Positions 14,301 through 23,489 are shown, counted from the stretch's first letter. The stretch: 64,000 nt of DNA from JABDBE01 sp049585795 (GCA_049585795.1 JBAVAQ010000026.1:248001-312000); one strand, 5' to 3'. Notes: generated by a model from the letters alone, not told the origin. Numbers and translations are program-made.

Positions 14301-16712
14301 ATGTCGGTTATAAGCGAAACTCCTCCCATCGGCAGAGCGACCACCCCGGAAACAAGCCCCGAGAGTTCCCTGCTGGCTGGCGTCGCCATCAGCAGCTTCG
14401 CAGCGCTGCTTCTGGAGTTGGCGCTCACCCGATTATTTTCCGTGGTACTGTTTTACCACTTTGCCTTTCTGGCAATCTCGATCGCGTTGCTCGGCCTGGG
14501 TTCCGGCGGAGTATTCGCTCACTTAGGGAAGAGTTGGCTAGCCGGATTTCCCACGCGCGCTCTGCTGGTGCGGCTCTGTGTCGCAAACTCTTTGGTCGTC
14601 CCGCTCGTGCTGGAGATCGTGCTGCACGTTCCAGTTTCGTTGAACTTGTCACGAGCCAATTTGTTCCGTCTTACCGCGATCTATCTGGCCTCCGCTGTGC
14701 CGTTCTTCGTGACCGGTCTCGAGTTCTCGGTGCTCTTCGCGCGGGAATCGCGCCATATTTCGCTGCTTTACGGAGCAGACCTTGTAGGCGGCGCGCTGGC
14801 TTGTTTGGCGATTGTTCCGCTCCTCAACCTGCTGGGCGGTCCAAACACGATCTTGTTCGTGGCGGCGATGGCGGCGGTCGCGGGAGCGGTGTGGGCCGTC
14901 AGCCGGGGCTCGCGGAAACTCACTCTCGCCCTCGCTGCTGGCCTCTTGCTGGTGATTGCCGCGAACTATTCTGGAAGGCTGATCGATGTGGTCTACGCTA
15001 AAGGCATGTTTCGTGACAAGGCCTGGGTCGAGTTCGCTCGCTGGAATGCCATCTCCCGGGTGGAAGTCGATCGCCAAGGCGAGGCCAAGGTTGTGGTGAT
15101 CGATGCCGACGCCTCCACGTACATCATGAACGCCGACCCAAAGCAGTGGCAGGGGTCGGAATGGCAGCAGGATCTGATGTCCGCGCCTCCCGCGCTGGCG
15201 AACGTGCTGCGCCCCCACGGAGAGTACGCCATCATCGGGCCCGGCGGCGGAGTCGATGTTCTTCGCGCCGTGGCCAACGGCAGCCCCAGCGTTACCGGCA
15301 TCGAAATTAATCCCATTATCGCCAACACCGTCATGCGCGGGCGCTACGCGGATTATTCATTTCACCTTTACCAACGGCCCGAGGTTCATATTCAGGTCAC
15401 CGATGGGCGATCGTTTGTGCGCAATGCGAAGCAGAATTTCGATGTGGTGCAGATGACCCTCGTCGACACCTGGGCTTCCACCGCCGCCGGCGCTTTCGCC
15501 TTAAGCGAAAACAGTCTTTATACGGTAGAGGCTTTCCAAGAATACTTTTCACACCTGAAACCCGACGGCATGGTTGCCATTACTCGTTGGGAGTTTCGCC
15601 AGCCGCGCGAGGCCTTGCGCGTGGTTTCGGTCGCGATGCAGGCGCTGCACGAGCAGGGGATTGAGAATCCAGCCAGGAATTTCATAGTCGTCTCCCAGGG
15701 CAATCTCGACGAAGACGGAATTCCGGTAGTGGTGCTGGCAAAAAAGAGCGCGTTCACGACCGCAGAAGAAGAGCAGGTTCGAGCCCACTTGGCCAGCCAT
15801 CCCGCGTTGACGGCGCTTTATCTTCCTTCTCATCCCCAGGAGAATCCCTTTTCTGCTTTGATCGCGCGCAACGATCCTTCTGCTTTTGCGCAACGCTATC
15901 CCTACAATGTGGCGCCGGTGAACGATAACGCACCCTTCTTTTTTTTCACCTTGAAGCTCGACCAAGTGCTGCACCGGCAGGATTTGAGCCAAGGCATTGA
16001 CTGGAAGGTGAACCTGGGCGTCGTGGTACTGGCTATGGTGCTGGTGATTTCTTTCGTCGCTGTGCTGGCGTTTCTGGTGGTCCCGCTGGCTGTGCGCGGT
16101 GGACGCCCGCAGGAGCGCCCGGTCCGTCTTTTGTATTTTGTCGCGGTGGGTCTGGGGTACATCCTGGTGGAAATTGCCTTCATCCAACGCTTCGTTCTCT
16201 TTCTTGGACATCCAACCTATGCTCTCACCGTAGTGGTGTTTCTACTCCTGCTTTCGAGCGGCGCCGGTAGCCTGACGTCGCGAAACTGGCTGGCGCAGAC
16301 CCGCCGCGCCTGGCTTCCGCTGGCCTTTATCACGACTGTTCTTCTGCTGTATGTTTTCGCTTTACCGGGTCTGCTAAACGCGCTGGTTGGGCTTCCCTTC
16401 TCTGCGAAGCTATTGGTGAGCGCCGCGCTGCTGGTGCCCTTGGGATTCGCCATGGGAATGCCGTTTCCCACCGGCTTGCGGGCACTGGCCAGCATTCCGG
16501 TGCCTGAGTTTCCCGCCGCCGGGAAAAGTGAGCTGCAAGAAAATTCAGTGGAGTGGGCATGGGCCATGAATGCGGGTTCTAGTGTATTGGGTTCTGTTCT
16601 AGCGATGGTCATTGCCATTCAATTCGGACTCAATGCGACTTTGGCCTGCGGAGCTGGCGCGTATCTGATGGCCATTTTGCTCGCGGAAACTTTGCATCCG
16701 CGCCGCGCCTGA
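14301..16712 (+). CDS. Membrane-integrated spermidine-synthase-like protein
   Basis: The 803-residue protein has an N-terminal block of about six membrane helices (residues ~25-230; SFAALLLELALTRLFSVVLF, FLAISIALLGLGSGG), a central Rossmann methyltransferase-like domain of the spermidine-synthase family (YAIIGPGGGVDVLRAVANG, GIEINPIIA, VQMTLVDTWA), and a C-terminal block of five or more helices (residues ~575-795). Such fused proteins are annotated as spermidine synthases, but their product is unproven and the acidic substrate-binding residues of true enzymes are not evident to me. No polyamine genes flank it. ATG 14301 was taken as start; the Shine-Dalgarno is weak. Confidence 0.8.
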   Translation: MSVISETPPIGRATTPETSPESSLLAGVAISSFAALLLELALTRLFSVVLFYHFAFLAISIALLGLGSGGVFAHLGKSWLAGFPTRALLVRLCVANSLVVPLVLEIVLHVPVSLNLSRANLFRLTAIYLASAVPFFVTGLEFSVLFARESRHISLLYGADLVGGALACLAIVPLLNLLGGPNTILFVAAMAAVAGAVWAVSRGSRKLTLALAAGLLLVIAANYSGRLIDVVYAKGMFRDKAWVEFARWNAISRVEVDRQGEAKVVVIDADASTYIMNADPKQWQGSEWQQDLMSAPPALANVLRPHGEYAIIGPGGGVDVLRAVANGSPSVTGIEINPIIANTVMRGRYADYSFHLYQRPEVHIQVTDGRSFVRNAKQNFDVVQMTLVDTWASTAAGAFALSENSLYTVEAFQEYFSHLKPDGMVAITRWEFRQPREALRVVSVAMQALHEQGIENPARNFIVVSQGNLDEDGIPVVVLAKKSAFTTAEEEQVRAHLASHPALTALYLPSHPQENPFSALIARNDPSAFAQRYPYNVAPVNDNAPFFFFTLKLDQVLHRQDLSQGIDWKVNLGVVVLAMVLVISFVAVLAFLVVPLAVRGGRPQERPVRLLYFVAVGLGYILVEIAFIQRFVLFLGHPTYALTVVVFLLLLSSGAGSLTSRNWLAQTRRAWLPLAFITTVLLLYVFALPGLLNALVGLPFSAKLLVSAALLVPLGFAMGMPFPTGLRALASIPVPEFPAAGKSELQENSVEWAWAMNAGSSVLGSVLAMVIAIQFGLNATLACGAGAYLMAILLAETLHPRRA

Positions 16713-16810
16713 GGGAAGCCCACCCCAACGGTCTGCTATCATGCTGGCATCCGCTTTTGCCTTACGGTTCGCCACGGAGAATGTTGCCATGACGCGCTCG
16801 GGGAGAGTCA

Positions 16811-17890
16811 GTGCCTAGCCAGAAACAGCTGCAGTGGTCTCAACTGAAGGTTGGGCTCACGGTTCTTTTCGCCTCCATCACGCTAGCCATTCTGATTCTA
16901 CTCATGAGTGGCACGGGCGGCATTCTTACCCGGAAGATTACCCTTATATCGTATTTCGATAATGCCGGCGGCATGCGCGAAGGAGCGCCAGTTCGCCTGC
17001 AGGGCGTTGACATTGGCAATGTTTCCAGAATGCGGGTTGTCTCCGACCCAGCCAGACGGCTGACCCCGGTCGAAATAACCATGAAGGTGAACACGAAATA
17101 TCGGAGCAATTTACGCAAGGATTCAGTGACAATGCTGTCCACGGCGGGAGTGCTGGGCGAGACCTACATTGATATTGACAGCTCGCAAGCCCATGGACCG
17201 GAGGCCCAGGCAGGAGACGTGTTGGCCACGCGCGACACTCCCGACATTCAGGATGTAGTGCGCGCCAGCCAAAGCACTTTGCAGAACCTGGACGCGCTGG
17301 AAAAACGCGTAGATCGAATCCTGGCCTTTGTAGAAAGCGGACAGGGTTCCATCGGCAAAGTGATCTACGATGCCAGCCTCTACAACCGGCTGAACGCCAC
17401 CGTTGGGCAATTCCAAGGTTTGGTGAACGACGTAATTTCGGGCAAAGGCAGTATCGGCAAGCTGCTCGTCAGCGATCAGCTTTATCAGAACGCGAATAAT
17501 ACGATTGACAAGTTGAACGCTATCATTGACCAGTTAAACGCAGGCCAAGGCACCGCCGGGAAATTCTTGAAAGATCCTACCCTTTACAATACCGCGAATG
17601 AAACCATCGCCAACGTGAAGAAATTGACGGATGACGTGAATGCGGGCAAAGGCGCCCTGGGGGTTCTGGCCAGGGATCAGCAGTTTGCCGACAAGCTGAA
17701 AAATACCATGAACAAACTCTCAGAGCTGAGCGACCGTCTGAACTCAGGCGAGGGGACGATCGGGAAGCTCTTACAGGATCCATCGGTTTACAACCATACG
17801 GACGCGTTATTGCAGGAAACGCAGTCGCTGATCAAAGCCATCCGTCAAAATCCCAAGCAGTACCTGACCATCCGGTTAAAGATTTTCTAG
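16811..17890 (+). CDS. MlaD/MCE-family lipid-binding protein with tandem C-terminal repeats
   Basis: An N-terminal membrane anchor (LKVGLTVLFASITLAILILL) precedes an MCE domain (residues ~35-120; ITLISYFDNAGGMREGAPVRL, GVDIGNVSRM, TAGVLGETYIDI), the module that forms hexameric lipid-transport rings. From residue ~175 a unit of ~36 residues repeats about five times, with the core GSIGKLL-D-LY and N-T---L. Translation starts at GTG 16811 after GGGGAGAG. The usual partners, an MlaE permease and MlaF ATPase, are absent here, so this is an orphan subunit. It probably sits in the inner membrane facing the periplasm. Confidence 0.88.
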   Translation: MPSQKQLQWSQLKVGLTVLFASITLAILILLMSGTGGILTRKITLISYFDNAGGMREGAPVRLQGVDIGNVSRMRVVSDPARRLTPVEITMKVNTKYRSNLRKDSVTMLSTAGVLGETYIDIDSSQAHGPEAQAGDVLATRDTPDIQDVVRASQSTLQNLDALEKRVDRILAFVESGQGSIGKVIYDASLYNRLNATVGQFQGLVNDVISGKGSIGKLLVSDQLYQNANNTIDKLNAIIDQLNAGQGTAGKFLKDPTLYNTANETIANVKKLTDDVNAGKGALGVLARDQQFADKLKNTMNKLSELSDRLNSGEGTIGKLLQDPSVYNHTDALLQETQSLIKAIRQNPKQYLTIRLKIF

Positions 17891-17918
17891 GGTTGTTCGA
17901 ACCCACCGCGAAAACATT

Positions 17919-18021
17919 TTGTCATCCCGAGCGGAGCGAGGGATCCAGGTTCTTGCTGACATTACCAGCGTCGCGGTGCAGGCAGGGACCTAGAGTCCTC
18001 ACTTCGTTCGGGATGGCAACC
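17919..18021. repeat. Intergenic inverted repeat, GTCATCCCGAGC family
   Basis: The left arm TTGTCATCCCGAGCGGAGCG (from 17919) pairs with CACTTCGTTCGGGATGGCAA near 18000-18020, leaving about 50 bases between the arms. Repeats of the type 'GTCATCC(C/T)GAGCGNAGCGAAGGATC' are, from memory, widely dispersed in bacterial genomes. It separates the convergent MCE and lipA genes. A half-copy (TTGCCTCGCTCGGAATGACA) is seen at 43093-43112 between ddl and trmJ. Confidence 0.75.
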
Positions 18022-18048
18022 TGTGACAGGCAGCAAATTGGAATTGAT

Positions 18049-18993
18049 CTAGACCACGCTTGGTTGAGTATGCCGGCTCGGCGACGTCGCCTCGGCCTGC
18101 TCGTGAGCATGATAGCTGGAACGCACCATCGGCCCGGACTCAACGTGGCGGAAACCAAAGCGCAGAGCCTCGTTTTTCAAGTAGCGGAATTCCTCCGGCG
18201 TGTAGAACAGAGCAATGGGAAGGTGATCGCGCGATGGCCGCAGGTATTGGCCGACGGTCAGAATGTCAACACCACGCGAACCTAGGTCGCGAAACACTTC
18301 CACCAGTTCGGAGATCGTTTCCCCCAGACCAACCATGACTCCGGACTTCGTGACAATCCCCGGTGAAAAAGTTTTGGCATTCTCCAGCAGCCGAAGCGTT
18401 CGCTCGTAGCGAGCGCCGGACCGGACCACGCGATAAAGCCGCGGGACGGTCTCGGTGTTGTGATTCAGGACGTCGGGCTTAGCGTCGAGAACGATTCGCA
18501 ATGCGTCGTCGATTCCCTGGAAATCGGGAATCAGGACTTCGATGCGACAATCGGGAGACAGCTCGCGAATCTCACGAATGGTCTCTGCAAAAACTCGCGC
18601 TCCGCCCAGATTGTCGTCATCCCGGTTCACACTCGTCACCACCGCATGCTTTAGACCTAGCGTCGCGACAGCTTGCGCAACGCGGCGGGGTTCGTCCCAG
18701 TCAATCGCTGCGGGCCTACCCTTGGGAACCGCACAAAAACCACAGCGCCGGGTGCAGGTATCGCCCAAGAGCATGAATGTGGCGGTGCGGTGATTCCAGC
18801 ACTCTCCGATGTTGGGACACTGCGCCGATTCGCAGACCGTGTGCAATCCCAACCCTCGGGCCAACTTTTTGAGATTGTGAAAGTTCTCACCTACGGGAGC
18901 CTTGGCGCGAAGCCACTCCGGCTTGGGCTGCCGGGCCGGCGGCGCAACCTCGATCTGGACGAACTCCGAAGCACCTGCCATCTGCTTATTCAA
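18049..18993 (-). CDS. lipA: Lipoyl synthase
   Basis: LipA is a radical-SAM enzyme inserting two sulfurs into octanoyl groups on E2 and GcvH proteins. Both iron-sulfur motifs are visible: the auxiliary cluster CESAQCPNIGEC and the SAM cluster CTRRCGFCAV. TSVNRDD, HNTETVPRLY and GLGETISEL are further signatures. At 314 residues it is of normal length; the C-terminal RSSYHA segment includes the conserved Arg-Ser-Ser-Tyr. ATG 18981 could also serve as start. lipB is not adjacent. Confidence 0.96.
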   Translation of the reverse strand: MNKQMAGASEFVQIEVAPPARQPKPEWLRAKAPVGENFHNLKKLARGLGLHTVCESAQCPNIGECWNHRTATFMLLGDTCTRRCGFCAVPKGRPAAIDWDEPRRVAQAVATLGLKHAVVTSVNRDDDNLGGARVFAETIREIRELSPDCRIEVLIPDFQGIDDALRIVLDAKPDVLNHNTETVPRLYRVVRSGARYERTLRLLENAKTFSPGIVTKSGVMVGLGETISELVEVFRDLGSRGVDILTVGQYLRPSRDHLPIALFYTPEEFRYLKNEALRFGFRHVESGPMVRSSYHAHEQAEATSPSRHTQPSVV

Positions 18994-19113
18994 TTCTACA
19001 TGCGAGATTGCAGATTCGCGAAGCGCGTCTGAAAAGGCCTTTTAGCACAGATGCCCAGAGGACGCCCCAGCGCTTTGTAAAAGCTGGTGTCAATGCCTCT
19101 TGAAGATGGAAGC

Positions 19114-19135
19114 CTTCTCTGTGCCTCTGCGGTGA
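19114..19135. repeat. Half copy of the CACAGAG repeat
   Basis: TTCTCTGTGCCTCTGCGGTG matches the right arm of the inverted repeats at 374-461 and 33345-33416, differing by one base. Only one arm is present. It lies just downstream of the membrane-protein gene at 19147 and upstream of lipA in the minus-strand direction. Confidence 0.6.
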
Positions 19136-19146
19136 AATCCGGCAAT

Positions 19147-19890
19147 TTATGTGACGTGTACATCAAACAATGCCAGCCAATACTGAACCGATTGCAAAGC
19201 GAAGCCGCAAAAGATAAGTCCGATGCCAAAGGCTCCCAGCCGTCGCTCTGGAAGGTTGTCGGCGTAATATTCGATGTAGGGATTCACCGTCACCCCGATG
19301 CCGGTGACCAGTCCGGTCACCAGTCCCACTCGGATCGCAAAAGACCAGGCGTGGTCAAAACGATGCACGAGAGCACTACAAACAAGTGCCGTGACGATGT
19401 AACCGACGGTGCGAACGACCGTTCCCCAAAATTGCCGTCGGGTCAGGCGCGGGCGGCGGGAGGCTACGTAGTCGATCGATGGCCGCATGCCGCGCGAATA
19501 AGCGAATATTTGACCGATGGTGATGAGGACGCCGAATGCGAATGCGTATTCGAGGCCCAGAATCCTGTAGAGGCCGGCGCCGAAAGCTAGTCCGCGGATG
19601 GCGCTGAACGACCCCTCCCAAGGCAAAGAGTAGTGGGGCAAACCACGAGCAGCTCGATTGAGTTCAATCGAGACCGTAATACCGGTTGCGAGACCCGAGG
19701 CGAGGCCAAAGAACAGACCGAGGCCAACGCCGTAGCCGACGCCGAAGACGATAGAGTACGTCACGGCACGGGTGAGCAGCCGCAGAGGACCGTGTTGTCC
19801 GCCTAACAAGTCGTAGGCAAGATAAAGGCTGCCCAGCACGTCAAGAAAGGTCCCCGCGATGCTTACGGCAGCAACGGTGTGGTGGTCCAT
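19147..19890 (-). CDS. Polytopic membrane protein, unknown function
   Basis: The 247-residue product has six or seven predicted hydrophobic segments, including VSIAGTFLDVLGSLYLAYDL, SIVFGVGYGVGLGLFFGLAS, FAFGVLITIGQIFAY and LGAFGIGLIFCGFALQSVQY, with a basic cytoplasmic loop RRPRLTRRQ. Many glycines lie inside the helices. I do not recognise the family. It is on the same strand as, and between, the PilZ gene and lipA, with gaps of 93 and 153 bases, so it is probably transcribed separately. The reading frame is confident; the function is not. Confidence 0.75.
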   Translation of the reverse strand: MDHHTVAAVSIAGTFLDVLGSLYLAYDLLGGQHGPLRLLTRAVTYSIVFGVGYGVGLGLFFGLASGLATGITVSIELNRAARGLPHYSLPWEGSFSAIRGLAFGAGLYRILGLEYAFAFGVLITIGQIFAYSRGMRPSIDYVASRRPRLTRRQFWGTVVRTVGYIVTALVCSALVHRFDHAWSFAIRVGLVTGLVTGIGVTVNPYIEYYADNLPERRLGAFGIGLIFCGFALQSVQYWLALFDVHVT

Positions 19891-19983
19891 TAAGTGATTG
19901 TAGAGATATCACTCAGGGGATTGTGCTGTAATTACCGCACATTCGGAGGAAATTGCGATAGTCGGGCGATTACGAGGAGCCAG

Positions 19984-20694
19984 TTAACCTTCCAGATAAG
20001 CGTCGATCCACTCTTTGATCCGGAAACGGCGCTCGTCCTGAGCGTCGAAGCGGACGCCAAAAGTCTTGCCGCTCACGTTGCGCCAAGTCACCGAGCAGCG
20101 AATCCATACACGCGGCAAGGTCAGCAAAGCAAACGAGACCTCGCCCGACTGCCCGGCGGCAAGATCCTCGGCACTGCGCAAGGACATGCCTCCAGAGCTA
20201 ATTTCAATACTGGTAGCCGTCACCTTGCGGCCATCGCTCAACACCAAGGAGATTTCCGTAATCACCGGAATGCGGACATAACGCCGCAACTCGTGCAGGA
20301 CGAGCATCTGCGTGGCCCGGACCAATTTCAGCACGGCGGGGCGCTCGAGGGGCTCGTGGAAAATGGCATTGATCCCGTACTTCGAGTAGCTCATTGCGTC
20401 CTGGGCGCTGCCTCCCACGGCATAAAGCACGATCCGGCTGTTCGAAGGCGAGGTGCGCGCGGTTTCCATCACCGCCTGAGCCGCTGGTCCCAGTTTGATG
20501 ACGCAAGCCTCAAATTTCTCTTTTTTCAGTCGTTCGGCCGCATCTCCATTCATCGAGACGCTGATTCCAAACTGCCGAAAGCACTCCGCGAGGGTATTCC
20601 GGGCGGGTTCTTTCATGTCGATTAATGCCACCCGAGCCGAGGTCTTCTTGCTGCTGAGCGTGGGCATTACTGCAGTTCCAAAGGCTTTATCCAT
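19984..20694 (-). CDS. PilZ-domain protein with degenerate receiver domain
   Basis: The C-terminal half is a PilZ domain, a cyclic di-GMP receptor: RRYVR supplies the RxxxR motif and IEISSGGMSL the (D/N)xSxxG-like motif. The N-terminal ~115 residues resemble a response-regulator receiver (RVALIDMKEPARNTLAECFR, KYGINAIFHEPLERPAVLKL), but the phospho-acceptor position reads CVIKLGP, with Lys67 in place of Asp. It is thus a pseudo-receiver. ATG 20667 is an alternative start. The GGDEF cyclase at 6941 is a possible source of its ligand. Output partner unknown. Confidence 0.85.
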   Translation of the reverse strand: MDKAFGTAVMPTLSSKKTSARVALIDMKEPARNTLAECFRQFGISVSMNGDAAERLKKEKFEACVIKLGPAAQAVMETARTSPSNSRIVLYAVGGSAQDAMSYSKYGINAIFHEPLERPAVLKLVRATQMLVLHELRRYVRIPVITEISLVLSDGRKVTATSIEISSGGMSLRSAEDLAAGQSGEVSFALLTLPRVWIRCSVTWRNVSGKTFGVRFDAQDERRFRIKEWIDAYLEG

Positions 20695-21080
20695 AGAAAA
20701 GTGATCTCGCCTCTAAATCTATTCTGTATTGGACTATCGGCGTTGGCAAAGCCGAAGAAGGCCAATCCCTGGGTACCAAGGTCTCATTACCAGACGAAGA
20801 CGGAAGCAGACCTAAAGTTCCTTGCCAAAACGGGATGGAGTTGTGAAGGGCCAGGTACGGGCAGGCTTTCGCGAGTGTTGCACTCCTGGCTGGGCTCGAG
20901 TTTGGGCATGAGGCCGGAAAGTCACGAACATCCCTCATTCTCATAGAGCTAATTTATGCGTAACGGTATTATCTAGCTTGGAAGATCGCTGAGCACGACA
21001 TCGCTTCGTCAGCCTTCTCTAGCGGTGCATCAAGAGTGACGTTCCCGCCTGGACTGACAAATTCACGACTATGCCCAGAC
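20695..21080. other. Gene-free stretch
   Basis: The 386 bases upstream of the PilZ gene contain no reading frame with family-like sequence, no clear repeat and no RNA fold that I could support. The promoter of the PilZ gene should be at its left end. Base composition is somewhat less GC-rich than the genes. Confidence 0.4.
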
Positions 21081-21320
21081 TCAAAATCGTGTTTGCGAGC
21101 TTTCTGTACAGGCGGGGTCCGTGGCAGGAGCCGCTCTCCTACATTCGCGGAGGCTGGCGAACCACGCCGCCGCAATCGTAACCGCCATTGTTAAAAGGCC
21201 CATCGCTCGCAAATCATGGAAACTGTGGATTCGGCGGGTGAAAACCAGGACCAAGGTAAGCAGATTGAACCCGCTGATGAGGCTCAACAGTACAAACATA
21301 CTGCGCCGATGATCGACCAT
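21081..21320 (-). CDS. Small membrane protein, unknown function
   Basis: A 79-residue product with two hydrophobic helices (FVLLSLISGFNLLTLVLVF and MGLLTMAVTIAAAWFASL) joined by a short basic/His loop, and a polar tail. A strong GGAGG lies seven bases before ATG 21320 on the minus strand, which argues for translation. I do not recognise the family. It lies downstream of fabF in the same direction, 133 bases away. Confidence 0.55.
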   Translation of the reverse strand: MVDHRRSMFVLLSLISGFNLLTLVLVFTRRIHSFHDLRAMGLLTMAVTIAAAWFASLRECRRAAPATDPACTESSQTRF

Positions 21321-21453
21321 CTCCGTTCCTCCGCAGTGATTGTATGCTCAAAACAATCCGTTTCCCAGAATCGGAGGATCCCAAATTCAGTCATGTTTAC
21401 GCGGACCGATGGCGCGGTGCGACGAAGGGGAAAACTCGAGTCGAATGAACCGG

Positions 21454-22695
21454 CTATTCCGTCCAACGCCGGAAAAGCAAAGCACCATTCGTTCCGCCGA
21501 AGCCGAAAGAATTTGACATAGCGTACTCTACATCGGCTTTTCGCGGATGGTTGGGAACGTAATCGAGGTCGCACTCAGGGTCGGGATTATCCAGGTTGGC
21601 GGTCGGAGGCAGAATCTGGTCGCGGAGAGCGAGCACGGTGATGCCGGCCTCAAGCCCGCCGGCCCCGCCGAGCAAATGCCCCGTCATCGACTTCGTCGAA
21701 CTTACAGCCATTTTGTAAGCGTGATCGCCGAATGCACGCTTGATGGCAATGGTTTCCAGCTTGTCCCCGAGATCCGTTGAGGTGCCGTGGGCGTTGATGT
21801 AGTCCACGTCTTCAAGTCGGACCTTGGCATCGTTGACCGTATTCAGCATCACGCGATAGGCACCCTCGCCGTTTTCCGCGGGCTGGGTAATGTGGTGAGC
21901 ATCGCCACTCATGCCGTAACCGACGATTTCAGCCAGAATCTTCGCGCCACGGCGGCGGGCAAATTCGAGCTCCTCAAGGATCAAGATTCCCGCGCCTTCC
22001 CCGATCACAAATCCGTCGCGTCCCGAATCCCAGGGACGGCTGGCTTTCTCGGGTGCGTCGTTACGCGTCGAGAGCGCACGCATGGCGGCGAAACCGCCGA
22101 CGCCCATGGGCGTAATTGCAGCCTCGGTCCCGCCCGCGATCATGACCTCGGCATCGCAACGAGAGATGATTTTGTAGGCATCCCCGACGGAATGCGCGCT
22201 GGAAGTGCAGGCCGTACAAGTAGCTTCGTTTGGACCTTTGGCGCTGTAGCGGATACTGACGTGTCCCGCGGCCAGGTTCACGATGGAGGCAGGAATGAAG
22301 AATGGGGAGATCTTGCGTGGTCCGCCATTGAGTAGGTTGATATGCTCCCGCTCAATCACGTCGAACCCCCCGATTCCGGAACCGATATGTACGCCTGTGC
22401 GGGTGGAAATGTCTTCGGTAATCTGCAGGCCCGAGGCTTTCATGGCCTCGTCTGCAGCCGCCAGGGCCAGGTAGATGAAGCGGCCCATCTTCTTCAGTTC
22501 TTTTTTCTCGACGAACTGCAAGGGGTCGAAGTTCTTGACTTCCGCCGCGATCCGGCAAGCAAACTGGGCAGCATCGAAGTGAGTGATATGAGCCACTCCG
22601 CTCTTGCCCGCGAGCAGATTTTGCCAAATCTCCTCGGTGGTGTTACCCACTCCGCAGATCAGGCCAATGCCAGTCACTACGACCCGTCTGCCCAA
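21454..22695 (-). CDS. fabF: 3-oxoacyl-[acyl-carrier-protein] synthase II (KAS II)
   Basis: FabF condenses malonyl-ACP with acyl-ACP in fatty-acid elongation. The catalytic triad is visible: Cys163 in TACTSSAHSVG, His in NAHGTSTDLGDKLE, and His in STKSMTGHLLGGAGG; the C-terminal SNSFGFGGTNGALL loop is typical. Length 413 is standard. Its start codon directly follows the stop of the upstream ACP gene (no gap), so the two are translationally coupled and presumably used together. Confidence 0.96.
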   Translation of the reverse strand: MGRRVVVTGIGLICGVGNTTEEIWQNLLAGKSGVAHITHFDAAQFACRIAAEVKNFDPLQFVEKKELKKMGRFIYLALAAADEAMKASGLQITEDISTRTGVHIGSGIGGFDVIEREHINLLNGGPRKISPFFIPASIVNLAAGHVSIRYSAKGPNEATCTACTSSAHSVGDAYKIISRCDAEVMIAGGTEAAITPMGVGGFAAMRALSTRNDAPEKASRPWDSGRDGFVIGEGAGILILEELEFARRRGAKILAEIVGYGMSGDAHHITQPAENGEGAYRVMLNTVNDAKVRLEDVDYINAHGTSTDLGDKLETIAIKRAFGDHAYKMAVSSTKSMTGHLLGGAGGLEAGITVLALRDQILPPTANLDNPDPECDLDYVPNHPRKADVEYAMSNSFGFGGTNGALLFRRWTE

Positions 22696-22941
22696 CTACT
22701 TCCCGCCTTTCGAATGTTTGCCGATGTAGTCGATCGCATCCTGGACGGTGCGTATCTTCTCGGCATCCTCGTCGGGAATCTCGATCTCAAAGGCCTCTTC
22801 AAAAGCCATCACCAGTTCTACGGTGTCCAGAGAGTCGGCTCCCAGGTCGTCCACAAATGAGGCATTCTGCGTGACTTCGCCTTCATCCACGCCCAGTTGT
22901 TCCACGATAATTTGTTTTACTTTCTCGTCAATGGCTGCCAT
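22696..22941 (-). CDS. acpP: Acyl carrier protein, copy 1 (next to fabF)
   Basis: An 81-residue acidic protein with the phosphopantetheine site DLGADSLDTVELVMAFEEAF (Ser of DSL). The sequence EIEIPDEDAEKIRTVQDAIDYI is canonical for fatty-acid ACP. It abuts fabF, the classic acpP-fabF order. A second ACP gene lies 93 bases upstream on the same strand, about two-thirds identical. Confidence 0.95.
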   Translation of the reverse strand: MAAIDEKVKQIIVEQLGVDEGEVTQNASFVDDLGADSLDTVELVMAFEEAFEIEIPDEDAEKIRTVQDAIDYIGKHSKGGK

Positions 22942-22969
22942 GAGTTCTCCTCGCGATTACGCGTACAAC

Positions 22970-23018
22970 TGAGGACGTGCATCTCTGCCCGTCCAGCCGG
23001 ACGGGACGCCCGGCCTCG
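22970..23018 (+). repeat. Family A palindromic element between the two ACP genes
   Basis: TGAGGACGTGCATCTCTGCC followed by CGTCCAGCC resembles the first 26 bases of the family A copy at 23490 (about 17 matches by eye). The second half has its own hairpin-forming GTCCAGCCGGAC and GGGACGCCC stretch. It fills most of the 93-nt gap between the tandem ACP genes. Confidence 0.5.
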
Positions 23019-23034
23019 ATTTGAGAGGTACACA

Positions 23035-23298
23035 TTACTTGGCCACTTTAGCGTGCTTATCGATGTAATCCATGGCGTCCTGGACGGAGCGGATCTTTTC
23101 CGCATCCTCGTCAGGAATCTCCAGGTCGAATGCTTCCTCGAGGGCCATCACCAGTTCAACCTGGTCCAGCGAATCGGCGCCTAAATCGTCCACGAACGAA
23201 GCGCTGGGCGTGACCTCTGCTTCGTCAACCCCCAGTTGTTCGCTAATAATCTGCTTTACTTTTTCGTTGATCTCTTTCAACTTCTCTCCAACGGCCAT
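23035..23298 (-). CDS. Acyl carrier protein, copy 2
   Basis: An 87-residue ACP with DLGADSLDQVELVMALEEAF and DLEIPDEDAEKIRSVQDAMD. It differs from copy 1 mainly by an extra N-terminal helix turn (MAVGEKLKEINEK) and an alkaline C-terminus (HAKVAK). I placed the start at ATG 23298, with GGGAGGTGG upstream; the open frame continues further upstream only as antisense of dtd. Both Ser and the acidic recognition helix II are intact, so both ACPs should be functional. Whether they serve different pathways is unknown. Confidence 0.93.
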   Translation of the reverse strand: MAVGEKLKEINEKVKQIISEQLGVDEAEVTPSASFVDDLGADSLDQVELVMALEEAFDLEIPDEDAEKIRSVQDAMDYIDKHAKVAK

Positions 23299-23489
23299 AG
23301 CAATCCACCTCCCGAAGAATGATAAAAGGGAACGAGTAGTGTACTGGCCAGCACGAATCGATGTAAAGGTGAGTCCTGCCGCAACCGAATTTGACTGCGG
23401 CCGGCTCTTAGACGCCCATAGGAATCCTAACTGCTGGAAGTTGCCGGGGTCAAACGGCGTGTCAAGCGATGGGTGCTGCAATGAACGTG

